The notes: generated by a model from the letters alone, not told the origin. A stretch of 21,187 nucleotides of DNA from Gryganskiella cystojenkinii (GCA_015852425.1 JAAAIG010000542.1:1-21187); one strand, 5' to 3'; shown: positions 10,393-19,604, counted from the first letter of the stretch. Translations and numbers: made by a program.

Positions 10393-10740
10393 AATAAGCT
10401 CCTTGAACATGGAAGATCTTCGAACAGAGCAAAAAGAGAGAGACACTTCCATGCAAGCCTGAGTAGCCAACCACGATAAATACGAGAAAAACAGAAAAAA
10501 AAAATGGGTCGTTTGTATTCTTTCGATCACTCTGGGGTAGACTCGCTCAATTTTTCGTTTTTTTCTATCTTGCAGGGGTCTCGTCGCCACAACGGGCTTG
10601 TGCGCACCCTTTGACATACTCAAGACGAGAATCATGAACTCTACAGGAGCTGGCAACAAATTCTCGATTCATATTTTTTTTCCATATCATTAAATCCGAA
10701 GGTCCAACGGCGCCTGAATGTTCGCTCCTAGACGTGATGC
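10393..10740 (+). pseudogene. Mitochondrial carrier fragment, dicarboxylate-carrier (DIC1) type
   Basis: Two exon-like pieces survive. The first, after a TTTCAG acceptor at 10392, reads NKLLEHG and, further on, HFHASLS. The second, after a TTGCAG acceptor at 10575, reads GLVATTGLCAPFDILKTRIM. That contains the carrier signature PxDxxKxR (with F at the second position) and the GLVATT context typical of the third repeat of dicarboxylate carriers. A one-base frame change then leads to IIKSEGPTA, the conserved (E/K)EGP matrix-helix element. The following membrane helices are missing and so are the first two repeats, which an intact carrier of about 300 aa needs. Splice phases between the pieces do not agree. 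This is a relic of a solute carrier gene, most like DIC1 among those I recall. Confidence 0.65.
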
Positions 10741-10744
10741 TCAT

Positions 10745-11300
10745 CACAAAAGTCCCGACCCCTTGTCCTGTATATTGAATATAAATTTACAGAAGAAAAG
10801 CGATCATGGAGTACAGAGTGTTTCTCTCTGAAAAGATGATAACGCAAGCTGCAAATGTAACCTACACAATCCAAAGACATGCACGACAGCAAGTTCATGA
10901 TATATCGCATGATATACAGCCGAGCTCCCAGCATTGTTATGATGGTGGTTTACAAGTTCAAGTGGTACCACGGATCTCCTCATTTGGTGTCATAGCGACT
11001 TCTGTTCAAAGTTCTCCCCAGCAGCAGAGAATCTTTCATGGATGGATCGATCTCAGACAAATTCCGCGCAATTCAACCCACGCTACCCCGCTTTTTCTTT
11101 TTGTAATGCTCGATTTCGACCGTGTGGGAACATTTGTGACCAGACCAGCTGACCAATGGTGACAAAAATAAAACCTCGGAGGCATCCTCAAAGCATGCTC
11201 TTAAAGTGTGTTTGCATGCCAGGGTTGAGGCTGGGGGGGAGAAAATATACACTTGAATATGTACGTTCCCATGCGTGAACACAAAGTTGTTAGCAATCGA
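10745..11300. other. Spacer without a supported gene
   Basis: No frame here shows a family motif. An open stretch at 10806-11162 (118 aa) has mixed composition and no detectable structure. Direct repeats of CATGATATA occur at about 10898-10920. I see nothing else of note. Confidence 0.4.
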
Positions 11301-11569
11301 TCAACAAAGAAATCCTATTGGCCGTCAACAAAGCTAAAGAGGAAATTGCGAGGCTGCAGACAAAAGAACCCACACCACCAAACACAAGTATTGTTTATTT
11401 CAAGCCCCGCCTCTGTTTGCAGGACCGAATTCGGTTTTGTGTCCACGAACAGACATCCGTTCTTGTCCGTGAAAGTCTGTTCTTCTTCCAATCGAGGCCC
11501 TCTGCAAACCCGCAGACCCCCCGGATTATTATCCGACTTGGGAACCCATACGCTCACTTGCTACTCGCC

Positions 11570-11854
11570 GGATTATGTACCTTTTTTTTTTTTTTTTTGT
11601 GAATATCCTTCCTCTCTTTTCTTTTCTGTTGTGCTTTTCTCTTTTCCCTTTTTCTCCTCTTCCCCTTTTTTTTTTTTCGTCCTCCGCTTTTCCGTCCCCT
11701 CCTTCCATCCTCAGCATCGGATTCAACTCCAACCTCCTCCCGGATTCAACTCCATCCTCCTCCCGAATTTCAACTCGCCCTCCCTCCCCTCCCCTCCCCT
11801 TCTCCCTATTTCCCCTTTTTTCCTGGTTGTTTTCCTCCCTCTGAACAATCCGCC
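11570..11854 (+). promoter_or_regulatory. Pyrimidine-rich promoter and leader of the NCS1 permease gene
   Basis: The 280 nt before the permease ATG are almost entirely C and T on the plus strand, with T-runs at 11581-11598 and 11668-11678. Such tracts usually mark transcription starts of strongly expressed fungal genes. No TATA box is evident. Confidence 0.5.
11717..11789 (+). repeat. Short tandem repeat (about 23-nt unit, three copies) plus CTCCC array
   Basis: The unit CGGATTCAACTCCANCCTCC is present twice nearly perfectly (11718-11740 and 11741-11763). A third, degenerate copy follows at 11764-11786 and runs into a CTCCC-type array up to about 11802. It lies wholly within the permease leader or promoter. 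Confidence 0.75.
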
Positions 11855-13555
11855 ATGTCTTCCCATGATCTGGAAAAGTCTCTAGAGCCACAAGAACAGC
11901 CTGAAGGCAAAGCTTCTGTCACCACAGTCGGTAGTGATGCCAAAATTCCCGTCGACAATATGGCCGAGGTCGAGAACCCAGCCGGTGGTCCTATCCAGTC
12001 TTGGCTCCGAAAGATCTTTATGGGTGTCGAACTCCGTGGTATCGAACGAGTCATGCCCGAGGATCGTCAACCTAAAGGCGTCATTAACAATTTGCTGATG
12101 TGGTGGTCGGTCAATTGTGTCTTGACAACGGTTCCTATCGGTACTCTTGGACCAACTCTCTTTGGAATGGGTCTTCGCGATACCATCTTGTCGATTATTG
12201 GATTTACGATCTTGGGCTGCTTTACCACGGCTTTTTGCGCGACTCTTGGCCCTAAACTGGGACTTCGTCAGATGGTCATCTCTCGATTCTCGTTTGGATG
12301 GTGGGGCGCTGTCGTTCTCTCACTTTTGAACATTATCACTCAAGTAAGTATCGAATAACAAAAACGAGAAATACCGAGGCGCTAGGCGCGCTGGGCTGAG
12401 GAGGTAGAAAGATCATGCTGGAAAAATAGCCTCGAGGTGAATAGGCGCTGATAAATTCAACTTCCCATTTTATTTTTCTATTATTAATAGATTGGGTTCT
12501 CTGTTATCGCTGTCATCCTCGGTGGTCAGACCTTGGTCTATGTCTGCGGATCGGGGCTCCCTCAGGCTGTCGCCATCATCATCGTTTCGGTCGTGACGCT
12601 TTTGATTTGTTTCTTCGGATACGACCTGGTTCACAAGTGGGAGCGATATGCTTGGATCCTCATCGCAATTATTATGTGCATTCTCTATGGAACTGGTCGT
12701 GAATACTACAGCTGGACCCCCTCCACAAGTTCAGGATCGACACTTGCAGGAAGTGTACTCAGTTTTGGCGGAATCGTCTTTGGATCCGTTATTGGATGGG
12801 CCCCCATCGCTGCGGATTACAATGTGATGTTGCCCGAGGATACGAGCGCCTGGAAGGTGTTTGGATTGACATTTTTTGGTCTCTTTATCCCTTTGGTCTT
12901 CGTCGAATCTCTTGGAGCCCTCTATGGAACGGCCCTGGCCAACAACCCTGCATGGAGCACGATTTATGCGGACGGTGGGGATAACCTGGGCAGTGTGCTT
13001 GGTACATCCCTCTCTTCGCTTGGTGGATTCGGTAAATTCCTGGTCTTCCTATTGGCTATGTCCGTCGTCTCCAACAACGTGCCCAACACCTATTCGGCTG
13101 CGTTGTCGATCCAAACCTTAGGCAAGCCCTTCCAAAGAATCCCTCGTTTCCTCTGGACGATCTTGGTCGCAATTGTCTACACCGTTGCTGGAATAGCCGG
13201 AAAATCCAATTTGACCGAGATTTTGAACAACTTCCTGTCGATTCTCTCGTACTGGACTACTCCATTTGTCGTCGTCTTGGCATTGGAGCATTTTGTCTTC
13301 CGCCGGCGCACCGGTTACAATGTTGATGACTATAGCGATCGTTCAAAGTTGCCTTGGGGTCTTGCTGCTGGCGTCGCTGGCATCATTGGTGTCGTGGGTG
13401 CGGTCTTGGGTATGAACCAGGCCTGGTATGTTGGACCTGTGGGCAAGCTGACCGGTACTTTTGGCGGTGATTTGGGTTTCGAGATGGCCCTCGTCTTGAC
13501 CGCGGTCTCATATCTTGCCTTGCGCACCGTCGAACTCAAATACGTTGGTCGTTAA
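11855..13555 (+). CDS. NCS1 family purine-cytosine permease, FCY2-like (two exons)
   Basis: Proton-coupled uptake of nucleobases (cytosine, adenine, guanine, hypoxanthine in characterised relatives) across the plasma membrane. Exons 11855-12343 and 12491-13555 join in phase 0 after a 147-nt GTAAGT...AATAG intron, giving 517 aa, close to yeast Fcy2 (533 aa). Residues 1-60 are a hydrophilic cytoplasmic tail rich in E and P. GIERVMPEDR (62-71) is the conserved block before the first membrane helix. GLRQMVISRFSFGWWGA and GWAPIAADYNVMLPE (from 265) are NCS1 hallmarks, the latter in the helix that helps form the substrate site. About twelve hydrophobic helices follow each other through IGVVGAVLGM near the end. 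The start is the first ATG after the pyrimidine leader. Substrate range cannot be told from sequence; a vitamin B6 permease of the Tpn1 type is the main alternative. Nothing is broken. Confidence 0.93.
12344..12490 (+). other. Intron of the NCS1 permease gene
   Basis: The donor GTAAGT directly follows a glutamine codon and the acceptor TTAATAG precedes ATTGGG. Joining gives NIITQIGFSVIAV, a continuous membrane helix, so the boundaries are well supported. Confidence 0.93.
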
Positions 13556-13598
13556 GAAAACACCACTCTGATCTCATCTGTCATATATAGTAGTTATT

Positions 13599-13604
13599 AA
13601 TAAA
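13599..13604 (+). terminator. Polyadenylation signal of the NCS1 permease
   Basis: AATAAA occurs 44 nt after the stop codon, within TAGTTATTAATAAAATGAAT. Spacing and context fit a fungal 3' end. Confidence 0.55.
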
Positions 13605-13609
13605 ATGAA

Positions 13610-14420
13610 TAATTTAAGGTCGCAAGTCTTACACCAGTACACTGTACCGTACGTTTGCTGTCTTTTTCATTAGGAAGAAGAAGAAGGTGGAGTACCTGAA
13701 AACCACGAACAGGCTTTCATTGGCCTCACTCCCTCCAAAAGCAGGGATTTAAGAGGGAAGGATTCCAGTCCGCCACGTTGAGATATTTTCGCAACAATTC
13801 ACTTGCAAAATACAATACGAGTTGTTGAAACTAGGAGTAGAGGTCATAACCCATACACCTGCAGAGAGCGCGCGAGGAACGATAAGAGCTCATTGTAAAC
13901 GTGAAACCAGATTCTGAATAGGCAGGGTTAGGAGAGATGTCTTGATGGGTACCGTCTGAAGGATACACTCGTCGGTCCACCAAGATGATCAAGTTTAATA
14001 CGGATCTCACAAAAATGCACAGAGGAACGATCGATTCCAAGGTTGTTTGTCGATTTTCTAGAGTTTAAGAGTGTCGTTACAATTGGATTGCAACAAAAAC
14101 TTTGCTCTTTCGTAGTCAACCATTTATGCATGATCACGCTCAACCAGTCAAACAGTGGCAAAGCTACAACCTTGACGCGCTTGTCGTTGTGGATGTGCTC
14201 GTGGAATCGGTGGAAATGGTTCATAGACTTTTGGCTATTTGCCAAAGACCGTTGATGCTCCTTTGTCAAATCACCATCCTTGGGTCGAAGAGAAAGGGGA
14301 TGCCGGAGGGTAAGATAGGGACGCCTTTTCGGCGCTCTTTCAGACGCCCGGAGAATTCAAAACCAGTCCAGAGAAAACTACGTTGTCGGCCAAGATATAT
14401 CTCTGTCGACTGAGAATATC
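13610..14420. other. Spacer preceding the first family pseudogene
   Basis: No supported intact gene. The plus-strand frame from 14102 gives a 103-aa peptide without known motifs. Around 14320-14370, in another frame, ALFQTPGEFKTSPE resembles TLFTNASFTADPTY near the N-terminus of the 18252-19604 protein. It could be the remains of the pseudogene N-terminus, but the match is weak. GTAC-rich words (CAGTACACTGTACCGTAC) occur at about 13636-13653. Confidence 0.3.
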
Positions 14421-15088
14421 GTGATTCATGATAAAGTAACCCAAACGACACACGACCTCGGCGCACTTCATTTACTGAAAGCGTGGTTTGCATTCAATCC
14501 TCATCGAATGACCTTTTCGCCCGGCGGTGACGACTTGACCTCGAAGGGTTGGACTTATCTTGATTACATCCATGCTGTTACGATCTCGTGGCCTATGACG
14601 CCAGCGGCCATCAAGAATCTCAAGCCAGTCTTGCTGAAGGCCATCAATTTGCACAATAGATTCGCTCCTATATTTTTCCTAGGCGCGTTCACCATCTATT
14701 ATCTGGCTATTGCGCAACGAGCGCTGGATCACCTGGCATATAAGACGTTCCACGATACAATGCCAGGCCACATTCACAGCCTTGGTGATTTTGCACGAGT
14801 TCGAGAAGCTGCTCGAGCACGATTATGTCGAGACGTAAACGTCTGGTAGCATAAGTAGCAGTAGGATGATGACTATTCAATCGCTCGTCAATGGGGGAGA
14901 TGGGCGCCACTGTCAGGTTGGGTGAGGGCGTGCAATACGGTCCGGGTTTTATTAGCAGTGCTCTTGCTAAGAGTTTGGTGGATCGAGAAGCTATTACCTA
15001 GTTCCAAATCCGAGATGCAGACGCAAGTCGCCTTCACGGAAATACCTATGGTGACAGAGGAGGAGGAGGAGAGAAGGAGATCAATTAA
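14421..15088 (+). pseudogene. Broken paralogue of the signal peptide/repeat/membrane protein at 18252-19604
   Basis: The first part (14421-14790) matches the intact protein: VTQTTHDL is identical, FNPHRM matches IDPHRM, GGDD and GW recur, and GAFTIYYLAIAQRALDHL aligns with GAFSIYLLVIAQRALEHL. The frame then slips by one near 14800, where SGSISSSRMMTIQSLVNG aligns with the intact SGGFEGNMVTIRIVVDG and a TAA stop at 14836-14838 interrupts it. A second slip near 14890 leads to a frame where YGPGFISSALAKSLVDREAIT aligns with the intact YGRAWIRQALVRSMLDREPIT. A TAG stop at 14999-15001 follows directly, and the frame ends at TAA 15086-15088 after GNTYGDRGGGGE (intact: GYTYGERGGEAE). Repeats 1 and 2 and the signal peptide are not recognisable upstream. 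Two frameshifts and two internal stops make it non-functional. Confidence 0.85.
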
Positions 15089-15468
15089 AAAACGAAAAAA
15101 AAGTATCGGACATGGCGCTTTTTGCTTCTTGCTTCGTTAAAATGAGTTGCAGTTCCTCGATAACTCTTTCGTAGCCAATTTTTTCAGTTCTCCAACGTCT
15201 GAAACCCCGGAACTGGGACAAGGTTCTGCCCTTTTTGCCACCAATATTGATCAGTTTAAAAAACCTTGTTCTTCATTCGCGAGTCCTTTGGCACATTCCC
15301 TTTTTCGTTTCTTTTCTCATTCATTCTCATTCTCATTCTCTTGCCCCTCATCTGGCAATCATCACCTTACAGGTACATTCCAAACGGAAGACGTAGGCAA
15401 CTTCATCAAATGTCAATTGTCACTTCCGTTCATTCAAACATTCATGCGTTATCCCTTCTTTCTTTGAT
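15089..15468 (+). promoter_or_regulatory. Probable promoter of the short C-domain gene
   Basis: This stretch holds no gene. It contains a TTTAAAAAA box near 15253, then a T/C-rich section with an ATTCTC-type microsatellite (15317-15341). That layout resembles the leaders of the other genes in this window. Assignment as promoter rests on position and composition only. Confidence 0.35.
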
Positions 15469-15843
15469 ATGGATATCATCCTGTTAGCCATGCTTCCAGA
15501 AGTCAAAGCCCTGATGGTCAGCCCTTACATCAGCAATGTCGTCTTCAAAGTTAATCCTGACTATACCATCCAGCACACCCACACGCCTAAATTTTATGAA
15601 ACCGCGGCAATAGAACAACTGAGCGAGGAAGGACAGGCAGAAATGTACAGCATACGTATTGTCCAGGAACCCGTTCATTACGACAGTATGGACGAGCGCA
15701 AAGTTTATATTCGACTCCTCATCAACGACGAAACAGTGGGTACGATGCTCACTGCGCCTTACGACGATATCCCCTATGTCAGTGTGATGGCGAGCATGCG
15801 TATGAGTCTACTTAAAGGCATTACTATCCCATTCAGTAGATAA
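15469..15843 (+). CDS. Small protein consisting of the family C-terminal domain alone
   Basis: A 124-aa intronless frame; the second in-frame ATG at 15490 gives 117 aa. I prefer 15490 because the pseudogene at 20192-20531 aligns from that point (LPEV here, NPEV there). Family unknown. From residue about 55, SIRIVQEPVHYDS, ERKVYIRLLINDETVG and MSLLKGITIPF align with the end of the 18252-19604 protein (MVTIRIVVDGIYGG, RSMLDREPITLF). No signal peptide, membrane helix or NPxR repeat is present, so the product is probably cytoplasmic. The frame is intact and clearly more protein-like than its surroundings. Its neighbours are two relatives, one dead (ending 380 nt upstream) and one alive (starting 2.4 kb downstream). 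It may be an independent gene or a truncated copy that kept only the last domain; the existence of a second copy of this short form favours an independent gene. Confidence 0.7.
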   Translation: MDIILLAMLPEVKALMVSPYISNVVFKVNPDYTIQHTHTPKFYETAAIEQLSEEGQAEMYSIRIVQEPVHYDSMDERKVYIRLLINDETVGTMLTAPYDDIPYVSVMASMRMSLLKGITIPFSR

Positions 15844-15899
15844 TCCTATTGGCTGTCCTCATCAATGGATCTACACCACTTTCCGATTAAACAAACAAT

Positions 15900-18080
15900 C
15901 TTGTAGTACTGTCACTTCAAAAAAAGCTCGTTGTTAAAAACAAATAATGACAATAAGAGTCGCACGCCAAGTCGTTCTTTGTACTTTTGATAGGAGATGA
16001 TAGCAGAACCTGGTTTTTGCTGGTCGGTTTTGCGACGAGTTGTATGAGGGTGTTGATACAGCAGTTTTCATGTCCCACAAAGAAAGACAACCGCTCACGC
16101 TTTGATTACCATTTTTTTTTTTTTCTTTTTTTTTGGTTGAGAGCACTACATTTGAAAGAATTGGCGAGTCCACAGTGTAGTATAGTACAGTACAGTACTG
16201 TACCACGGCAACAGTCTATTTGATTGCTTACCCGGTAACGACTGACCGGACGTACCGGTGCTCTCGTACATTCGTGAACTCGAAGAATCGACGCAGTTGA
16301 TAGGTGATAGACTAATAGGCCGTCCCGCTTTGAACTGATGATTGATCAGTGCTGCAAGAGAAAATGGAGGAGAAGAGCAGCAGAGACTTAATAATGATCT
16401 CAAGGCTGCAATTAGACCAGCGCACCAAAGTCCCTTGCTTGTTCTACTAATCATCAGTACGACGGCAGAGCCAGCTTTCCATCGATATACATGGGTATAA
16501 ACATCGATATAGCAGTTCTTTATGCTTGGTAATCTGTAGCGAACCAGAGCAGGTCAGTTTTTCTCTTTTTGGCGGCAGTGGCGGTGAATGGCGAGACCTC
16601 TGGCTATAGACTTTTGGATGCATATATTTCAACTCATCACTAACATCGTCCCAGGGCAAACAAAAATGGGCATGGATATTTTGTACCCAGCGCGGCCATT
16701 TTTAGAGCAATACAGTACCATACTCGACGTCAAACCGACATTTTTATCATAATGACTTTCAACACGAAGCTACCAGTACGGACTGACCGAGAGTCCTGCT
16801 GTGTCAATAATCGCACAAAGTTTTGATTGCTGTTTTTTGTTTTGTCATACTCGTGCAGCTCCATTTGATTCCGCCCTTAGAGTGGTTAACATCAATGCAG
16901 ATAACAAAAAGCATTTTCAACAGGTTTAGTAGTGACACTGAGAGTGAAGGTATTATTATGAACCAAAAAAAATGGTGGGACGAGGGGGGCGAGGGCAGTT
17001 CTGGGAGTAACGACTCAGGAGAAGCGATTTTTGAGAGCACAGGTGTACCCTCAAAAAGGAGCCAACGACAAAACAGCAACTGAGCAGACCCTGATTCCCA
17101 CTCGTAACGCTGAGCTTGGCGTGCCAGCAAAATATGTAATAAAAAACTGACTGAGTTACAAATAATGCTTGGCAGGCAATGACTGACTTGGGACTGTCGA
17201 GTTTCATGCACCGTTATGCGAACCTTCAACGAATACAATTTATTTATTTTTTTTTGAGGAGGAGCGAGATGAGCGCGACGATGGACCAGGACTACGGTAT
17301 CTATCGCATGTGGTGACCGTATTGACCTATTCCCAAACAAGACACGAAAGATAAGGCGGGCGAGGGCATTCTAAACCCAGTCCTGATTCCCGCCCACGTT
17401 GTACAGGAAAGAACGAGGGCTTCCAAATTTTTCTTTTATTTCTCACGTCGTACAATTCGTCGATAACGGTTGCTCTTTTTCGGTTTTTACCTGGTAACCT
17501 GGTTATGCCCCACATCGTGTACTAATGCTCTCATACATTCTTGGCACATACATTCGGTGTCCATTGAAAAGTGGGGTTATTTATCCCAAAAGTAGCTCGT
17601 ATCACTGTACTATTGCCTACCATAGAGATGATTTCTCTTCCCTTCTCAACCTTTTTCTTCTTCTTGAGAAGTGACAATTGAAGAAAGAACGAATCGACAG
17701 ATTTATAAAAAAATTCTTGGTATTAATACAGGATTCCGTATTTATGGCGGATGGACGAGAGGGGTGCGAGGGCGAGCTCAAAATTGAGGCCACTCAGGAC
17801 GAGATTTTATTTTTCGAGAGCGCTAGATGTAATACCGTCCGGATTTGAACCCACCAACGAGCCAGCACCTGGTCTGCATTCTGTCATGGCGAGCATGGAG
17901 TGTGGGAAGTTTTGATAGCCCGCTTCCAAAGGTTCGATTCTCTTGCAATTTTCCTTTGCTCGCGTCCCACAAAATGGGCGAATAACAAAATTAAAAGCAA
18001 GACAACAGCGAGAGCTGAGCTTTACCTGGTAACGGTTTTGAACTCAAAATCAGTGGGGCTCTCGCGCCGTTTCGTGACAC
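15900..18080. repeat. Mosaic of short, diverged dispersed repeats
   Basis: No supported gene lies here. Two word families recur. The first holds TTACC(C/T)GGTAAC and then TGCTCTC(G/A)TACATTC(G/T)TG, at about 16227-16275 and 17486-17543, with a weaker copy at 18025-18080. The second holds GGACGAG(A)GGGG(G/T)GCGAGGGC, then ACTCAGGA and GAGAGC, at about 16976-17040 and 17751-17822, with a partial copy at 17355-17370. The GAGAGCAC end of the second family is the reverse complement of the GTGCTCTC in the first, so some copies may be inverted arms of the same element. No transposase frame or clear target-site duplication is visible. This looks like decayed non-autonomous elements, for example MITE-like. 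Confidence 0.45.
16190..16203. repeat. Perfect 14-bp palindrome
   Basis: GTACAGTACTGTAC is self-complementary and sits inside a run of GTACAG words (16185-16203). Related CAGTAC words occur at about 13636, 16713 and 16773. It could be part of a decayed inverted repeat or a dimeric protein-binding site. Confidence 0.6.
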
Positions 18081-18150
18081 GAAATACTGTAGTCTATTTT
18101 ATGGCGATGGATCAGACATCCTGGCTGCCACAACATTCGGCCACCGCCTT

Positions 18151-18157
18151 TATAAAA
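18151..18157 (+). promoter_or_regulatory. TATA box of the repeat/membrane protein gene
   Basis: TATAAAA lies 101 nt before the ATG at 18252 and is followed by a C/T-rich leader. With a start site about 30 nt downstream, the leader would be about 70 nt. This supports 18252 as the true translation start. Confidence 0.6.
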
Positions 18158-18251
18158 GAAACAATTCCTCTGCGTCTTTCCCTCTTGCTTTCTACCCAAC
18201 TTGATTCCCCACTCATCTTCTCTTATCTCTATCCATTTGCATCTTTTCAAT

Positions 18252-19604
18252 ATGAAGGCAAGTTTTCACCAAAATACCTCTTTGCTGTTCAGGAACAATT
18301 GCTACCCTGGTATAGCCCCCGCACCCCAGTCGTCGTACATAATGAAACAAACCAAAGGCGTTGTCAAAATGTTTTCACTGACCGATGTCTTATTTCAATA
18401 CCCCATTGATGTTTAGCTGCTACTACTCGTTGCTTCCTCCATGGCGGTGCTCGCTGGTGTGGCCTCTGCTGTTACAACTCTCCCTCCCAGGCCCAAACCC
18501 AACAAGGAGGACATGGAAATGTTCCGCCTCAACCCCGAATTGGAAACCCTGTTCACCAACGCCTCATTCACGGCCGACCCGACTTACAGGAAGGACCTAG
18601 CGGAGCTAAAGGGGATAGTCGCTTCTTTGAGCGGCAGTACCAGACGAACCAACGGCGTGAAGGCTGCTGCAGCCAAGCCTGATCCTCACGGTCGTCATTA
18701 CTGTGTCGGTTACGCGTTCAATCCTCATCGGACTCGTATTTTCCAGAACCGCATGGATTGCAGTATCGAGGGGTGGACTACCCTGGTGTCGTTCTGCCTC
18801 CCCAAAACGATCAAGGGCACCAAATCCTTGCCCAGGGTTGAGGGATGCGTTGGGATCGCCCAAAACCCGACCCGATCGATGTACTTTGCCGAAAAGAGCT
18901 GTGATCGAAACGGGTGGACTCACGATTTCTCGCTCGTTACGCAGACGACGCACGATTTGAATCGCCTCCATTTTCTGCAGATCTGGGATGCAATCGATCC
19001 TCATCGTATGTTGCTTGCCGGTGGTGGTGACGACAAGACGGTGAACGGATGGAAGTACCGCAATTTCCTCGCTGCGGCCACTATCACGTGGCCAATTACG
19101 CCAGAAGGTATCAAGACCCTCAAACCGAGCTTGCCCACGGCCGTCAAACTGCACAAGAGAATCCTCCCTATCATTTTCTTAGGTGCTTTCAGTATCTATC
19201 TTCTGGTCATTGCGCAGCGAGCGCTGGAGCACTTGGAGCATGACGCATTCCATCCTACACAGGGTGACGTCCTCCAACGCTTTGATGATATTGCAGATGT
19301 TCAATCGGTTGCCAATGAGTTTTTGAATCGACATGTTCCCGTCCAGTTGATCCGAACCGATCGAGTCTCCGGTGGCTTTGAGGGCAACATGGTGACGATC
19401 CGAATTGTGGTGGACGGAATCTATGGTGGAGTTGTGAGCTTGGACGAGACCATCAATTACGGCCGAGCCTGGATCAGACAAGCCCTCGTTAGGAGTATGT
19501 TGGATCGTGAACCGATCACGTTGTTTAGAATCTTTGATAGAAATGAGAATCGCTACCGCGGATATACCTATGGCGAGAGAGGAGGAGAGGCTGAGATCCA
19601 GTAG
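18252..19604 (+). CDS. Unrecognised secreted/membrane protein: signal peptide, three NPxR-GW repeats, membrane segment, C-domain
   Basis: Exon 1 is two codons (18252-18257, Met-Lys); exon 2 is 18417-19604; total 397 aa. The intron is of GC-AG type with the exact AG|GCAAGT donor and TTTAG acceptor, phase 0. Splicing creates MKLLLLVASSMAVLAGVASA, a textbook signal peptide. Residues about 30-95 are hydrophilic. Three related repeats follow: from 97 (YCVGYAFNPHR, then EGWTTLVSF), from 145 (GCVGIAQNPTR, then NGWTHDFSL) and from 187 (IWDAIDPHR, then NGWKYRNFL). The first two carry cysteines that could pair. Residues 251-269 (ILPIIFLGAFSIYLLVIAQ) look like a membrane helix, giving a type I topology. 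The C-terminal domain (about 308-385) is shared with the small gene at 15469-15843. Function unknown: a surface receptor-like or cell-surface protein is inference. Without the mini-exon, translation from 18441 would lose most of the signal. Confidence 0.82.
18258..18416 (+). other. GC-AG intron separating a two-codon first exon
   Basis: The 5' splice site reads ATGAAG|GCAAGTTTT, which matches the strong consensus of the minor GC-AG class. The 3' site is GATGTTTAG|CTGCTA. The intron is 159 nt. An in-frame TAG directly precedes the acceptor junction, so the hydrophobic stretch after it cannot be translated without splicing. Confidence 0.75.

Noticed and set aside
10806..11162. 118-codon open frame on the plus strand
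   Set aside because: No motif, no plausible promoter, and no related sequence elsewhere in the window. It cannot be supported, although a small lineage-specific gene is not excluded.
11253..11885. 210-codon open frame on the plus strand
   Set aside because: The frame is mostly low-complexity Ser/Pro/Phe from the pyrimidine-rich promoter and overlaps the permease start in another frame.
14102..14413. 103-codon open frame before the first family pseudogene
   Set aside because: It does not align with the N-terminus of the intact paralogue in its own frame, and the overlapping frames are equally open.
15089..15468. Possible extra 5' exon for the short C-domain gene
   Set aside because: Open frames here are low-complexity Ser/Phe from a CT-rich stretch, and the dead copy at 20192 shows no upstream homology.
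16804..17340. 178-codon open frame on the minus strand
   Set aside because: It crosses the repeat mosaic, has no recognisable motif, and its hydrophobic parts come from AT-rich DNA. One of the repeat copies lies inside it.
17838..17952. B-box-like words (GGTTCGATTCTC on plus; GGGTTCAAATCC on minus) suggesting tRNA genes
   Set aside because: Acceptor stems do not pair and the T stems contain mismatches. In the minus-strand case the A-box-like word is almost adjacent to the B box. No functional tRNA can be folded.
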